DNA from: Phoronis australis
Taxonomy: Eukaryota; Phoronida; Phoronidae
Assembly: GCA_002633005.1 (NCBI GenBank)
Contig: NMRA01000338.1
Span: forward strand, 225,575-277,689
Direction of reading: 5' to 3'
Length of the DNA stretch: 52,115 nt
Under the pieces are notes generated by a model that ran no database searches, was not told the origin of the DNA, and was given only the letters and a program-made list of their open reading frames with translations. How positions within the stretch are numbered: position 1 is the first letter of the stretch; the number at the start of each line of letters is the position of its first letter. Of this stretch, positions 1-11,200 are shown piece by piece. The position numbers and the translations under genes were made by a program.

Positions 1-39
1 ACTCATCGGCTTCCTGGGTCAGCTGACATCTCCATTTTG

Positions 40-233
40 TCCGGAAACCGTGTTTAGCGGTCCGTTAACCGTGTTTCCTCGGGAATATGAGTCCGTGTCC
101 CATGTATTTGGGTGTGTGGATCGTGTTTTGTGAGTCCGTTCCCGTGTTTGTGAGTCAGTGGATGGTGTTTGAAGGTCCGTGAGTCGTGTTCATGCGTCCG
201 TGGGCCGTGTTTATGAGTCCGTTAACCGTGTAG
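40..233. repeat. Degenerate tandem repeat, unit about 20-21 bp
   Basis: About eight to nine imperfect copies of a unit close to gtccgttaaccgtgtttatga are visible. The best copies are at the two ends (near 40-80 and 180-233), with more diverged copies between. There is no open frame across it. It looks like a small decayed minisatellite. Confidence 0.7.
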
Positions 234-1271
234 TTTAGGTACCTTGACAAACATCACTAATTAGGTCATAACAAAATCACCAACATCAGACTAGAACAAA
301 TAAGCCCCTGGATCCAAAAGGAATAATCTTTGCATGGTCTTGACTTTAATATCACCATGCAAGAAGGCAAGCCCTGTCTAGACCTCAAAATGTACTAAAA
401 AATGCAGGCAGCCTGGAAAAATGTATTCAAACACAAGCTGCAGAAGTATTGGTGGAGCAGCCTTGAACAACAATGTGAGGAATTTCGTCACCCATCAGAG
501 GTCGAAACTCTCTGAAACTGTAAAGAAATCATTGTCTCTGGTTGCACCTTTACTTGACAACTTGATGTTGACAAGTCAGACATGTGATGCACGTTCAACA
601 TGCCAATTGACAAACGTTGTAATGATAGAAAACTGCCAGAAAATTCTCATTTCTGTTTTCAAAGCACTGGAAGACAAAGAAACTTGGTAATATTCAACAA
701 AGCCAATGGGGTTCTTGGTAATATACAACAAAACCAAGGTGGTTGAAACTATCCAGAAAACACAAAATAATCCTTAAAAGTGTACCAACCCCCGTTTTGT
801 CCAATTAACAGATACAAAAAAAATTCCCATCCAGTTCTCTGAAACAAAACAATGTTCTGCACCCAAACCTTTCGAGGAAAATCTGAAAATTCTTTGCAAA
901 GTCTGCTTAACAGGCAAGCGTGACCTACGCTTTAGGTGAGTTACACGACAACTGTAGGGAAAGACCACCCACCAAGAACCACGACATCCCTTCTGTGACA
1001 AAGAAAGTGCAAATTTATATTTGAAACCTGCTTTTATCACTCAAGTGAGACGCCACTGAGGCATTTGCAAGTGGCAGAACAAGGATTGGTAGAAACCACC
1101 AAAACAGGGTGTAGTATCCCTTTACACAGTCATTTACAAAACTAATCTGGCTCCCACGAGAGAATGAAAAACACAGCCCAGCCCCAAACCTGGGTACAGT
1201 ACAGTTGTTGAATGTCCTGTTGAACAGGGGACACTCCTTGTCCCCAGATATCTTCGATAATTACCTCTTTA

Positions 1272-1774
1272 GGGCCTTTCATACTAACATCGACGTGTCG
1301 ATGGTTTGGGGAGTTGCGGTCAGAATGAACGCTTAACTTTGGTCGTGGATCGAAGTTAACAGCTCCAGTTAACATCGAAGTTAACAGGTGGATTTAACAG
1401 CGCAACATCGACGCTGTGATGCAGTATGAACGGTCAACTTCGGTCCCACCCAAGTTATCGGCAGGTGCCACTGTTATCGTCAACAATTTAAGGGTAGTGT
1501 AGTCACGAATAGTTGCTTATACTTTGCTCGAATAATCACCAATAAATCAAAAATAAGTTTTATGTCAATTAGCACATGTAAATGTTCCCAAATTGTCACA
1601 TTAAAAAAAATCTTTGCGTGCAGCGCTACCATGCGATTACTTCGATGACGACAGCTACCGTTACTTTGATGTTCGTTAACTACCGAAGCCGGTATGAACG
1701 GTTTAGTTAACTTTGCACTTAAAGCCGACGCTCCGCTTAGACCGGAGTTAGTCAGAAGTCGGTATGAAAAGGCC
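1272..1774. mobile_element. MITE-like element with terminal inverted repeats
   Basis: The left end gggcctttcatactaacatc mirrors the right end, whose reverse complement begins ggccttttcataccgacttc. The roughly 503-bp body has no useful ORF but contains repeated tatgaacggt words near both ends. A GGGCC-type terminus resembles PIF/Harbinger-type non-autonomous elements; I could not define a clean target-site duplication, so the superfamily is a guess. Confidence 0.6.
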
Positions 1775-3251
1775 TTTTGACAAAACATTTGTGAACTCTA
1801 GATTGCCTTGTAATATTTCTTGAAGAACATGCACATTGCTATTCAGGAGAACTCTTAAACATTCCCTAATGTAGGTAAATCTGGACTCAGTCCTACATGT
1901 ATAAAAGGATTCACAAAGTCGAACTATTGTATCAAGAATTCTGTTCAACAATGGCATCACCATGCATATGCACAATGGAGCCATGGCATTGTTGTTCTCC
2001 AGACTAGAACTATTACGTAACCAGGACTTGATGTATTTCCATGGTACCAGTGACAGCTACCAACAGTGATAATGCTCTAGAATTAAAGTCTCTCAACAAA
2101 TCAATCTGAACCTTTCCTAAGGGTGTGCAGTCATGGGCGCACATTCAAGGCTACCTTTGTTAGCAAGGATTTAATTTTTTAATTCACTTTTCAACAAGCG
2201 ATCTACAAACCTTTAAGAACTTTTAAAGCTCTTGATGATCACTAAACCTGTTCAAAACAATAATGCAAAAATGCTCACAATAAACAATTCTTAATTTTTC
2301 ATAGAGATCGTCACTTGCACTAACATGTTTTGCTGTAAAAGCAAGTTTGGGATTTTCTTTTAAGGCTAAATTTGCAAGTTTTGTGCGAAAAAAAAGCATG
2401 TTTCTACAAAATCCACGATTACGAACACATTGTCATCGCTTTCGTGCACACAAGATTCATCAGCTTAATGGACCTACTATTAATAATTCCTTGATAATGA
2501 AAGTTGACTATAACCTTAAAACAATAAAGAGCATTTCTAGTCTAGATCCAATTCAAAATATCTACAGTTGTGGATGTATTTCAAAAATGCGACCCTTCCT
2601 GGAGAACTGAGAAAGCTTCACATTTTCAAATGAATTTTGGACAACTAACTGCAGTCTAAATTTCTAAGAACCTATATGGTAAAGACACATTAAAGCACTA
2701 AGATCCAGTGTAACCCAGCACGGTTATCATTTAGGTCAGTTCAGCCAAGTAAGAAGTAAGGCATTGCTTTGGCAGGAAGTAGGCTCCAGATCCCGAAGCC
2801 TGAGTGACCATAAGCACACCATTCAACCAGCTGTAATATATGCCCTGGCTTCCCACACCCTTCCTTCTGTGGTAGAAATGGTTTTATTGTGATAGAAAAA
2901 TTAAAAAGAAGACATGGGAATACGTTTAGATTTGGGTGACAGAGGTTCAAACCTTGGCATTTTATTAATAACACATACTTCCTCAAAAACTTTCAGGAAA
3001 TTTTGATCACTATTGTGCTGGGAGATTTCAGACACTGAAATGGGGACCTACAAGTAATGAAAACCACAACAAATTCATTGTGGGGTGCTTTCAAATTACT
3101 TACCTTAGGAATTTGCAAAATGGCAGACATAATCTAAACCAGAATAACAATCATAACGAAGTTGTTTCAAGTCTGACAAAACTCTTCAAACAAGTGATGA
3201 CAGAGAAACAAGTGGCTGTACACCAGCACTAAATAGTAACTTACAGGGGTT

Positions 3252-3319
3252 CCAGATTTTAAGAACCAGTTTCCTCCACTGCAGAATTGTGGTTATCAAA
3301 CTGGTACTCAAAATCCAGA
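3252..3319. repeat. Imperfect hairpin repeat, copy 1
   Basis: ccagattttaagaaccagtt at the left end pairs with aaactggtactcaaaatcc at the right end, giving a stem of about 20 bp around a 28-base loop. A related hairpin lies at 3540-3597, so this is a small dispersed foldback repeat. Confidence 0.55.
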
Positions 3320-3539
3320 ATCCTTTTGTCTATTACTCAAGACGGGTTTGAGAGTAAGAGAAATTACTATGACAGTATACTGTAACTTACTTGGTGTACA
3401 CTTAACTTCGTTTTTATACCACATTTATTGAAAAAAGGTCATGCACACACTTGTGCATAACTTAATCAAAAACATGACTAGGGATTTTTGAGATATCGAG
3501 CAAACAACAGGATTATGGTAATAGTCACACATAATGTGT

Positions 3540-3597
3540 CCAAATTTTGAGAACCAATTTTCTCCACTTCATAACGGGCATCTGGTTCTCAAAATTC
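3540..3597. repeat. Imperfect hairpin repeat, copy 2
   Basis: caaattttgagaaccaattt pairs imperfectly with tctggttctcaaaattctag. Stem and loop (ctccact...) resemble the hairpin at 3252-3319. Confidence 0.5.
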
Positions 3598-5029
3598 TAG
3601 CACCTTACATCCGCCTAGTGTGCAGGATAATGGCAATATGCACCCACAAATATGTGGATGGGTGCCCGAAAATGCTTTGAGTAGCTGAAGAAAAAAATAA
3701 AAAGGAAAACTTGCTCTTTAACTACTAGAATGATGACAGCATATCCTTTTTACATAGTTAACATGATTAGGCTTAGAATTGAGTGATGTTCCTGGACTGT
3801 TTCTCCAATTAGTTTTAACGAACCCCCAACCAGATCGATAAGTTTGAATTTCACAATTTTACCAAGAGACTTTGATGTTGTGTGTAGGTTTAACTGAGCA
3901 ATAGAGTAAAACTTGGTGAATACTTCATGCAGTATCTTACATTTGACCCAATTTCCTTCAGGTATTAAAGCAACACATAAGATTGAAATTAACAGAACCT
4001 TTGCCAAAAACACCTTTCACTTTAGACCACTTATGTGTCAACCATAATATTGGTCCTTGAAAGTGATTTCGGAGCTTGGGGAGAACGGACAATTTGTATG
4101 CTTGGCATTGTGCTCTGTAAGTTAGGATGACAGGCTCATTTATTTATGTGCAAACTTGAAAAATCCAACAATTGTGCGAGCTGTATTTATAATATACAAT
4201 TGCAACTCAAAGGTTACTCCACATCAGTATGGTAAGCCGGTCATATTTCCAAGGTTAAAAATTTCTCAAAAGGATGATTGACCGAGTTTGATTTGCAGAT
4301 GAATTATGTCGAAAAGCATGACTTCCATAGAGATAGACATTTTCAACTGAGCGGTCATGTCGTCACACCCCGTGATTAAAGGCTGGTTCTGCAACTAAAT
4401 GAAAGATGGAATACCAAGATTTCAATTGTGGAGAGGCTGAAATCTGACCACATCAACTTAGGATTAGGATTCATAGTCACATCTTTTTCATCCAATTAAA
4501 AAAATCTGAAAAATATCCAAGTAAAACCAGTAGTACTATAATAATTTACATCTATCACAACTAAAGACGATTTGTCCAAGATAACCAGCACACAATAGAC
4601 ATCCACAGAATTCTATCAAGATGCATGATATTCATCTCACAGTTACACTCATTTTCAAAGACCGTCAACTTTTGGAAGAGTTCTGTTTGGCCACATGTGG
4701 TGCTCAGGTTGAATTACTGATGACAGATTACCTGTATTAAATAAACAACAAAAAAAGGGAGAGCTATACCCGTTTTTCGGAATACAAAGAAATACATCTC
4801 GTCACCAGATGGCAATTGAGTAGTTGGTGGACAGCATTCGTGAACAGGGTTTAACACAGTGGAATTTCCCAGGATGTTTCTTATACATTCTTTGCAACCA
4901 TTATGTCGTCAGTTGACCTTTTCGCTGATGACTGAAGGATGTGTCCAAAAGAAATCTTGATTCCTGAAGAATGTGTTCAGGTGTGAAGGATTAAAGACAT
5001 TAACGACCAGAGTACTAGATTTCTCTTTC

Positions 5030-5087
5030 TGTGCTCAAATGGAAGATATATAGTGACATGACTTTGATGGTTTAGCTAGAGCAAAGA
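5030..5087. repeat. Diverged direct repeat, copy 1 (partner 5625-5680)
   Basis: The words atatatagtgacatgacttt and gatggtttag here match acatatagtcacacaacttt and gatagtttag at 5640-5675. An old local duplication is likely; the similarity was judged by eye. Confidence 0.35.
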
Positions 5088-5624
5088 AAAATTTGTGAAA
5101 AATCTTCCGGCATACATAACTTAATAAGACGTGCAGCCACCTACCTCTGCTAGAGTAATGATTTCTGAACTGAACTTCTGAACTGTCTACATGGGCAGAA
5201 AAAAATTGGAGTAGTCTTCAAGAAATTGAAATGGTCCCAAATCTTTCTTGAGGGTAGGTGTGCACTGCACCCAGTGTTTGGAAGTGTAGAAAAAACACAG
5301 ACTCCTCCCCCCAAAGTACCAGTTGCTTACCCCATATAGTTTTGTAATATGCAAATCCAGGAGGTTGCATTGCTCTGGTGTGGCCAGACAGGAGGTGGTG
5401 ATCGTTCCCATAAAACATCCCTCGTCTGTGATGCCTCCTCTTAATGTGGATGGCATATGGGTGACCTCTGTCTGTTCATTTCCATTTAATCTAGCACATT
5501 GAACGGTGTTCTGTTCAGTTCTCAATTTTGTTGATGAAAGACTATCCGAAGAAAATATGATTGTGGGAGTATTTGTTCAAGTTGGAACAATTTAAAGACT
5601 CCAACTGCCTCCAAAGGTGTCAAT

Positions 5625-5680
5625 CTACACTCAAAAGGTACATATAGTCACACAACTTTGATAGTTTAGTCAGGGTTAAG
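5625..5680. repeat. Diverged direct repeat, copy 2 (partner 5030-5087)
   Basis: Second copy of the roughly 55-base repeat described at 5030-5087, in the same orientation and about 595 bases downstream. Confidence 0.35.
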
Positions 5681-5993
5681 CGTACAGTCTCCATGCGCCG
5701 ATGTTTAAGGTAAGGACTACTAGTTGGAATAAGAGAAAAAAAACAAGAGGGAATAAAAAAACTTTCATAAAATACAAGGAGCTTGTACACATCTGCATAT
5801 CTAGATACTTAATTTTATCATACACCAGGCGGCCTATAATACTCCAGTGATCTTTGCCACGAACACGAAGCCTCTCACTTGATTAATTTCCCGAGTTGAG
5901 CCAGGATCGCCCGATTTTCAACTCCAGTCCAAGAGTCACAAATTCATATACATGCAACCCAGATATTTCGAAAAATAAACACTGTAAGCTTAC

Positions 5994-6056
5994 ATTGTAG
6001 TCATTGTCCAATGCCCCGAGTAGCTTTTCCTTAATTTGTTCAGGAGAGCACTGCAT
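5994..6056 (-). CDS. MED26: First coding exon of a Mediator subunit 26 (MED26)-like gene
   Basis: The reverse strand encodes 21 residues beginning MQC and continuing SPEQIKEKLLGALDNDYN, then a good donor (aat|gtaagc, donor at 5993-5992). MED26 proteins begin with the same pattern (human SPQQIRDRLLQAID), just before the TFIIS N-terminal/LW domain that links Mediator to elongation factors in the nucleus. The ATG at 6056 is the first after an in-frame TAA upstream. A frame extension to 6083 exists only from a GTG and is not used here. The exon ends in phase 0. The rest of the gene is not recognised and should lie left of the window, behind an intron of at least 6 kb. The call rests on one short exon, so a related LW-domain protein remains possible. 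Confidence 0.6.
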
Positions 6057-6180
6057 TGGGGCCACTGTGAGGCTAGCAATCACAGGAATTTTGCCGGAGA
6101 AGTGACCGCCTCGACTTCCAGAATGGCGGACTTCCAGACATTACTGACGAAATGAATTGTGGGATACTTACCTCCGAAGA

Positions 6181-6258
6181 TGACGTCAGGCGCTCTCGAG
6201 GATGACGTCAAAAAGGGTTCGGCAATTTCCGTACGACCACGTGACGTCTTTCGTCACA
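6181..6258. promoter_or_regulatory. CRE / E-box cluster upstream of the MED26-like exon
   Basis: Two perfect CRE palindromes TGACGTCA lie at 6181-6188 and 6203-6210. An E-box CACGTG at 6238-6243 overlaps a near-CRE (TGACGTCT, 6242-6249), and a half site cgtcac follows. The cluster is 125-200 bases upstream of the minus-strand ATG. CREs bind CREB/ATF factors and CACGTG binds bHLH factors. Core-promoter use is inferred from position only. Confidence 0.5.
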
Positions 6259-6374
6259 AAGTTCAGAGATCATGCATAAAACAGAGACACCATGTGGGCA
6301 GTCTGGCAGTGGACAGTAGTCGCAGAGACGCGTCTTGAGGGTAGAGTTCAGTTGCTGTCTCACGGCTAGAAAAG

Positions 6375-6420
6375 CTAGCCAAAATCACGTATTCTCGTTA
6401 AGTATACGGCAATATCTCAC
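6375..6420. repeat. Dispersed repeat, copy 1 (partner 24676-24723)
   Basis: ctagccaaaatcacgtattc and acggcaatatctcac match ctagtcaaagtcacgtgctc and acggccatatctcac at 24676-24723. The partner lies inside a short inverted-repeat element, so this is probably a decayed member of the same family. Confidence 0.5.
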
Positions 6421-6863
6421 AAAATGTTGTCTTGCTTTTTAGCGAGGTCCCAGCGAGTAGGTCCTACCATTACTCTACCTTGGTGTCGGAGACTCTCCAC
6501 TCCGTCAACTAACCCCGCGTTGTCCTGACTGACTGGTGAGGAAGTTTCGTGAGGTACAGAAGTAGTTCGGCACGAATTCTAATGTTTGTTGAAATTGGAA
6601 GTGTGCGAATAAGAGAAGGAGATTCCAGTTATTACAAAATACCTGGAAATACATTTCTGTGAAGCTCAATTAAACTAGTACCCGTTGTCTGTCCCGCGAT
6701 CCGCTAAATCACGTAGCAGAGCANAAAGTCCTAGTAAACGAGACAAATGTCCGCAATGTCCACAGGAATTCTGGGCGCGGATGCACGATTGGCTGGCCTG
6801 AACATTGGCACCATTTTTTAGTCCTCGTTGGCTTTTTACGTAAAAAGCCCGCATAGGCCGAAG

Positions 6864-6904
6864 AATTCGAGCCCCCTATATTTTAGGCTGGGTGCGCGCA
6901 TGTT
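6864..6904. repeat. Dispersed repeat, GC-rich family, copy A
   Basis: aattcgagccccctatattt followed by taggctgggtgcgcgcatg recurs at 45778-45818 (same strand) and, inverted, at 50249-50285. The third copy sits inside a 292-bp element with a target-site duplication, which suggests that all three are transposon fragments. Confidence 0.6.
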
Positions 6905-8224
6905 TATCGCCCTGTTTAGCCTAAAATAAACGAAAAAAAATGACCTTTTGGCTCTCAAGAAAGTTTCATATTCTTTACTCAATAGTTTGATTCCAGTTCT
7001 GTCTCTAGTCAACCAACAAGCGAAGAACTTCGCCATCGGCGACTCAAGAAAACACTTGGGGTTCGTCAGTCAACCCTAGAATTGCGAAAATGATGCATGT
7101 ATGCAGCATTGTGACTTGGGTTGTTAACAGAAACATATCCTATCACGATAGGCCTCCATTACCGCCGACACTGTCGGAGTACTAATCCCTAATTCTTGCG
7201 CCAGCTAACTACTGTACGGGGTAATAAAGTTTTACGTTTTGATTACATGGGTCGTTTTTTTTAACGCATAGGGTCCGGTTTTTAAAGGTCTAAAGTTAAT
7301 GTGACTCACCGTATAACTGAATTAAACTTAGGAACATTTTTCGGGTTGTCAGTTTAAGAAATGTCCAGCCAGTACAAGACCCTCCTCGCGTCAAGGGGTG
7401 ATCTTATGCTTTACCCGTTACACGTTTCTGAGACTGAAGAGGGAAGTCACCAAGTAGCGAGACCGGCTCGACCACACGACGACTGAGTTGGCTCACCAAC
7501 TAAAGCCGGAAAAAAAAATTAATCAACAGCCGAAATCGACATTTCGTAAATCCGCTCAAGAATATAACTCGGCAACTTGAGACAACTTACATGTACGAGT
7601 GAGACCAAACCAGACGGTCGGGGTTTTTGATTGTGTCCCTATGGGTGTTATGTAATAATTGTATGCCCTGGCACACCTGAGTATGAATTTTATTTTTAAA
7701 TTCCAGCGGTCCTTTTCAGTGTCACTTCCTTAGCACTGTTTTTCACATCATCCAACAAGTCTCAAAAGAATTCTTTACTATTTTATCTTAATTTTTGAAA
7801 TAAGTGGGCATTAGAAACTCATCCGGCAATACATTTTAGTCAGTATTTGAACCTTATACCTGCAAATTTTGGATAACCTGTCTGATCTCGTCCACAACCG
7901 GCAATTTGGTTGAGAGCACTTCCCACGCTTTCTAATGTTAAATTGCGTGGAAACCTTGGGCTGACAGTGGTGCTAATTGCAGTCGGCAACTAACAACTTC
8001 ATGTTGCCAGCACAGGCTGACATGTGACCTTGCGACAAAGATATGAGCGACATCTATTGCAGTTTTTCGTAACCAATGTGTTGTGACCCATGAATGCTGT
8101 GGATGATGGCAAACAACATCGTGTAGTGTTCCGTTTTTACCACGTCGGTACAACACAAGCCTTGGGGCGCGGTGTATCACTTTGTTGATTCCTTTTTTGT
8201 TTTCTACGATAGGTCGATCTAAAC

Positions 8225-8294
8225 ATGTATACAAAATGGAAAATGCTTTTCGTTTTAGTGATATTAAGATTGACGAAGTCCTGCAACAGTGAAG
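8225..8294 (+). CDS. Laminin-like exon 1: start codon and signal peptide
   Basis: ATG with A at -3, an in-frame TAG at 8210-8212, then MYTKWKMLFVLVILRLTKSC: basic residues, a hydrophobic core (MLFVLVILRL) and polar residues, as in a secretory signal peptide. It ends gaag|gtaagc in phase 1, matching exon 2. Because an acceptor-like AG at 8211-8212 precedes it, a 5' non-coding exon may exist. A hydrophobic core would be out of place inside a laminin short arm, which supports a true N-terminus. Confidence 0.7.
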
Positions 8295-11200
8295 GTAAGC
8301 CATTGTTATATTTTGACTGTTTATGAACACATGTGAAACCATTGTTCCTGATGGAAAAACATAGTTGAAAACCGCCTTGTTTGACCTTATCCTTCAACTA
8401 ATACGCGTCATAAATAAACTTTAAAGCAGGTCAATGACAATGCGCATGTATTCAAATTAGAATAAGGTGTTTTATGATTGCATTGACAAAATTGAAAACC
8501 TATTGGAATCTTGGAATTCCCTTTTCTTTAGTATTTTGTATTTTCCTTAATAGTGCAATTGTATATTGAGTCATCGTTTCAATAAACTCCATTTAATGGT
8601 AGAATAAAATCAATTATCATTGCTTTATTCGTAAAGCTTCATGGTAGTTTAAAAAATATACACTTCTATTACCTCATAAAATGAATTTGTACTATTTTAA
8701 ATCGTGTCATGTTTAATTGTACATTACAGAAACAGAAATCGATTGCGCCAACCACTGTGTAGCGCATCTTATTCATAGCATTCCTGTGAGAACTTATCTT
8801 CAACTCGAAGTCATGAGTGGGAGAACAACCCACAAATATACAGCATGGGACACTCTCAATAGAATATCGTTAGAACTCAGAGCCACCAGGGTGAGTGATT
8901 CATTTTGTTTTTTCTTTGTCGGGCTTATAAAATTATTTTTGTATACAGCGTGATCTGTTCTGAAGTTTTGAAAACAATCATGTGCATTGCACCCTGCAGC
9001 GGATAATACGCAAAAAACGTTCATGAATTATTTAAACACCGTCATTTACTTTTTAATAGGATATTAGTAACAGGTGCTGCGTATTATCAGTCAGCAATTT
9101 GCTTGTGACAAGATTGGCGGACGTAACCACGGTTAGAGAAGGCTCTTTACTTTGATTCAACTGAAGGGGATGGGACTGCAACTACGGTGTACATATTTTC
9201 GTGCAGTTAATGATGCGACTCCACGGTATTTAAATATTACACATACTTCAACCATCACTGCACACTTTGGCTATATAGGAGTTTTATGCGATTTTGATGA
9301 CACGTAACCTGAAACGCGACCTTTTGAACTGGATACGTTGCAACTGGCTACTGAATTCTTCCGTCCCGTACACTACCCGGTATTTGCGTACGACAGGCTT
9401 TCAGTGCATGTACGTGTCTGATGCCCGGGTGCAGTTGTACCTCGGGGGTTTGTGCAGCTAGTTAGTTGAAGTAAAAATGACCATGGTCACAGGCAAAATG
9501 GGCCAACTTCATCTTGTTACCGTACAGTTAGTTGATGTTGCTTGACCATGTCTTGGTTCACTGAAGTCGTCAGTCGCATCTTAGGTGAACAATGTAGATC
9601 ATGCTACAGTTTGTTTATGAGTCACGTGACCATGTCCTTTTAGTAAAATTTATCAATAAAATAAAGATACATTCATAGCCGTGGAAATAACTAGATTAAT
9701 TACACAAACGGATTTCATTTGATCTAAATTGTTTTATCCGTCATTAAGTTCACAGAAGCACACTTGACAATGAGTATCCTGCGATATGAGTTGAGAAGAT
9801 GCAGCTGCGTACATCGGCCACGTCGCTCTAGCAACCCACGGCCTACTACGTTATCCCAGCATGGACCCATGTGAAACAAAAGCACCGAGTGTCAATCTAC
9901 CGTTAAAATCAAATTACATATCAGGGTTATGTCGTGAACGGGTGTGGGGCGTGCAGCTTTCCCGAAGTTTATTTCACCAGTCTTTCTGTGCTACAAAGAG
10001 AAACCGTGTGGCCAGCCCGACATCAATTTTCACGGCGCCCAGCAAAAAAATCACAAAAAAATTTTTTTAACTGTTTTATGAATTTGATCAAACTTAATAA
10101 ATCCAAAAAAGTCACCATATCCCCAGAATAACTTCCAAAATGCATTTTTCTGCTATAGAATCTAATGTTCAATTGTAATTCATTATTTGCTGCGTCCAGG
10201 GTAAAGACAGACTCACGATGTCGTATTCAAAAACTATGGCAGGGAGAAACTAAGGTATCGTACATGCCGTTAGCTTCGACGGCCGACGAACGTAAGAGCA
10301 GATACATAAATAAATGCATAGCAACACAAGGTATAACACAATACCATAAATTTATTGATATGGGGATGAGAAACTTTTGCCGAGTTTACTTTGCAAGTCA
10401 ATATGACCCCAGTCATCGCAGAAGCAGAGTTCTCAAGCGACCAGTTTTTTGCTACAACAAAAAGAGATGGCCAACACATTCCTGTAAATGTCGTCCATTC
10501 TCAACTGACGGCTAAAGCTCATGAACACGTAATTAGCCTCTGTCTGTGTAAATGTCATTACAATTTCCCCCATTGAGCCGAAAAAAAGATTTTACCTTAG
10601 AGGGGATAACGACGCAAATATACAAACGAATTATCAGATTTTCACAGTCCGTAGGCTTAAAGCAACCTTTTAATTTATAACAAGAAAATTGAAACTTGAT
10701 GTACGTGAAACCAAATATTTCTGTGTATCAGCAGTAAACGCTTGTGTGGTCTAGATATGACGGCTTCGAGTAGGACATGTATTAGCGTAGTAGGTCTAGA
10801 GACCTAGGTAGAGCAGCAAGTAGATTTTGGCATTGCCATCAACGGAGACCAGACAACATAAAACGCGGTTGACACCAATGTTACTCCACTTCATGTCCAC
10901 TAGACGCCTGTTTCACCCCAACCCCCCTTATCGTTAAATCCCCGGCAACAGTTAACCCCCCCTTACGTATATTTACGCCTGTGAGAAGGTAAGCGCTATT
11001 TGAGAAGGGGAGAGGCTCCTACTAACTCGACCTCGGCAAACGTTTGCCTGCGTGGTCTCAAAGTCAATTTCCATTCGATCGCCACCACTTCAGCATTCCT
11101 TCTGGTCGTCAATTTCGCACCTTCCTCGCCACAGACTTTAGTTAGGAGGGACAAACCCCGTAGAAGCAGCCACCAATGACTTGGGTACACATGCTCTAAG

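Larger units (their letters stand above)
1..5993 (-). other. Probable first intron of the MED26-like gene; no recognised exon
   Basis: Apart from the repeats listed separately, I find no ORF in this stretch that looks like a conserved exon on either strand. The TFIIS N-terminal (LW) domain that should follow MED26 exon 1 is not seen on the minus strand, so exon 2 probably lies left of the window and this stretch would be intronic. That is an inference from absence. Confidence 0.4.
6057..8224. other. Divergent intergenic region between the MED26-like and laminin-like genes
   Basis: About 2.2 kb separates the two oppositely directed starts. It contains the CRE cluster, one ambiguous base (n at 6724), copies of two dispersed repeats (6375-6420 and 6864-6904) and no convincing exon. 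Cysteine-rich LE-type frames, expected if the laminin had a short arm, are not seen. A strong acceptor-like tract (pyrimidine run then acgatag, AG at 8211-8212) sits just before the laminin ATG, so a non-coding 5' exon may lie in this region. Confidence 0.5.

Noticed and set aside
5883-6083. 66-codon extension of the MED26-like exon from a GTG at 6083 through to 5883
   Set aside because: GTG is not a likely animal start, and a strong donor after DNDYN ends the exon; the remaining codons are intronic.
7938-8342. 134-codon minus-strand ORF overlapping laminin-like exon 1
   Set aside because: It is antisense to the signal-peptide exon, shows no domain pattern and has no supporting splice or start context.
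10165-10576. Plus-strand ORFs of 116 and 61 codons in laminin intron 2
   Set aside because: Mixed composition with no motif, and open frames on both strands over the same DNA; no phase-0 splice pair links them to exons 2 and 3.
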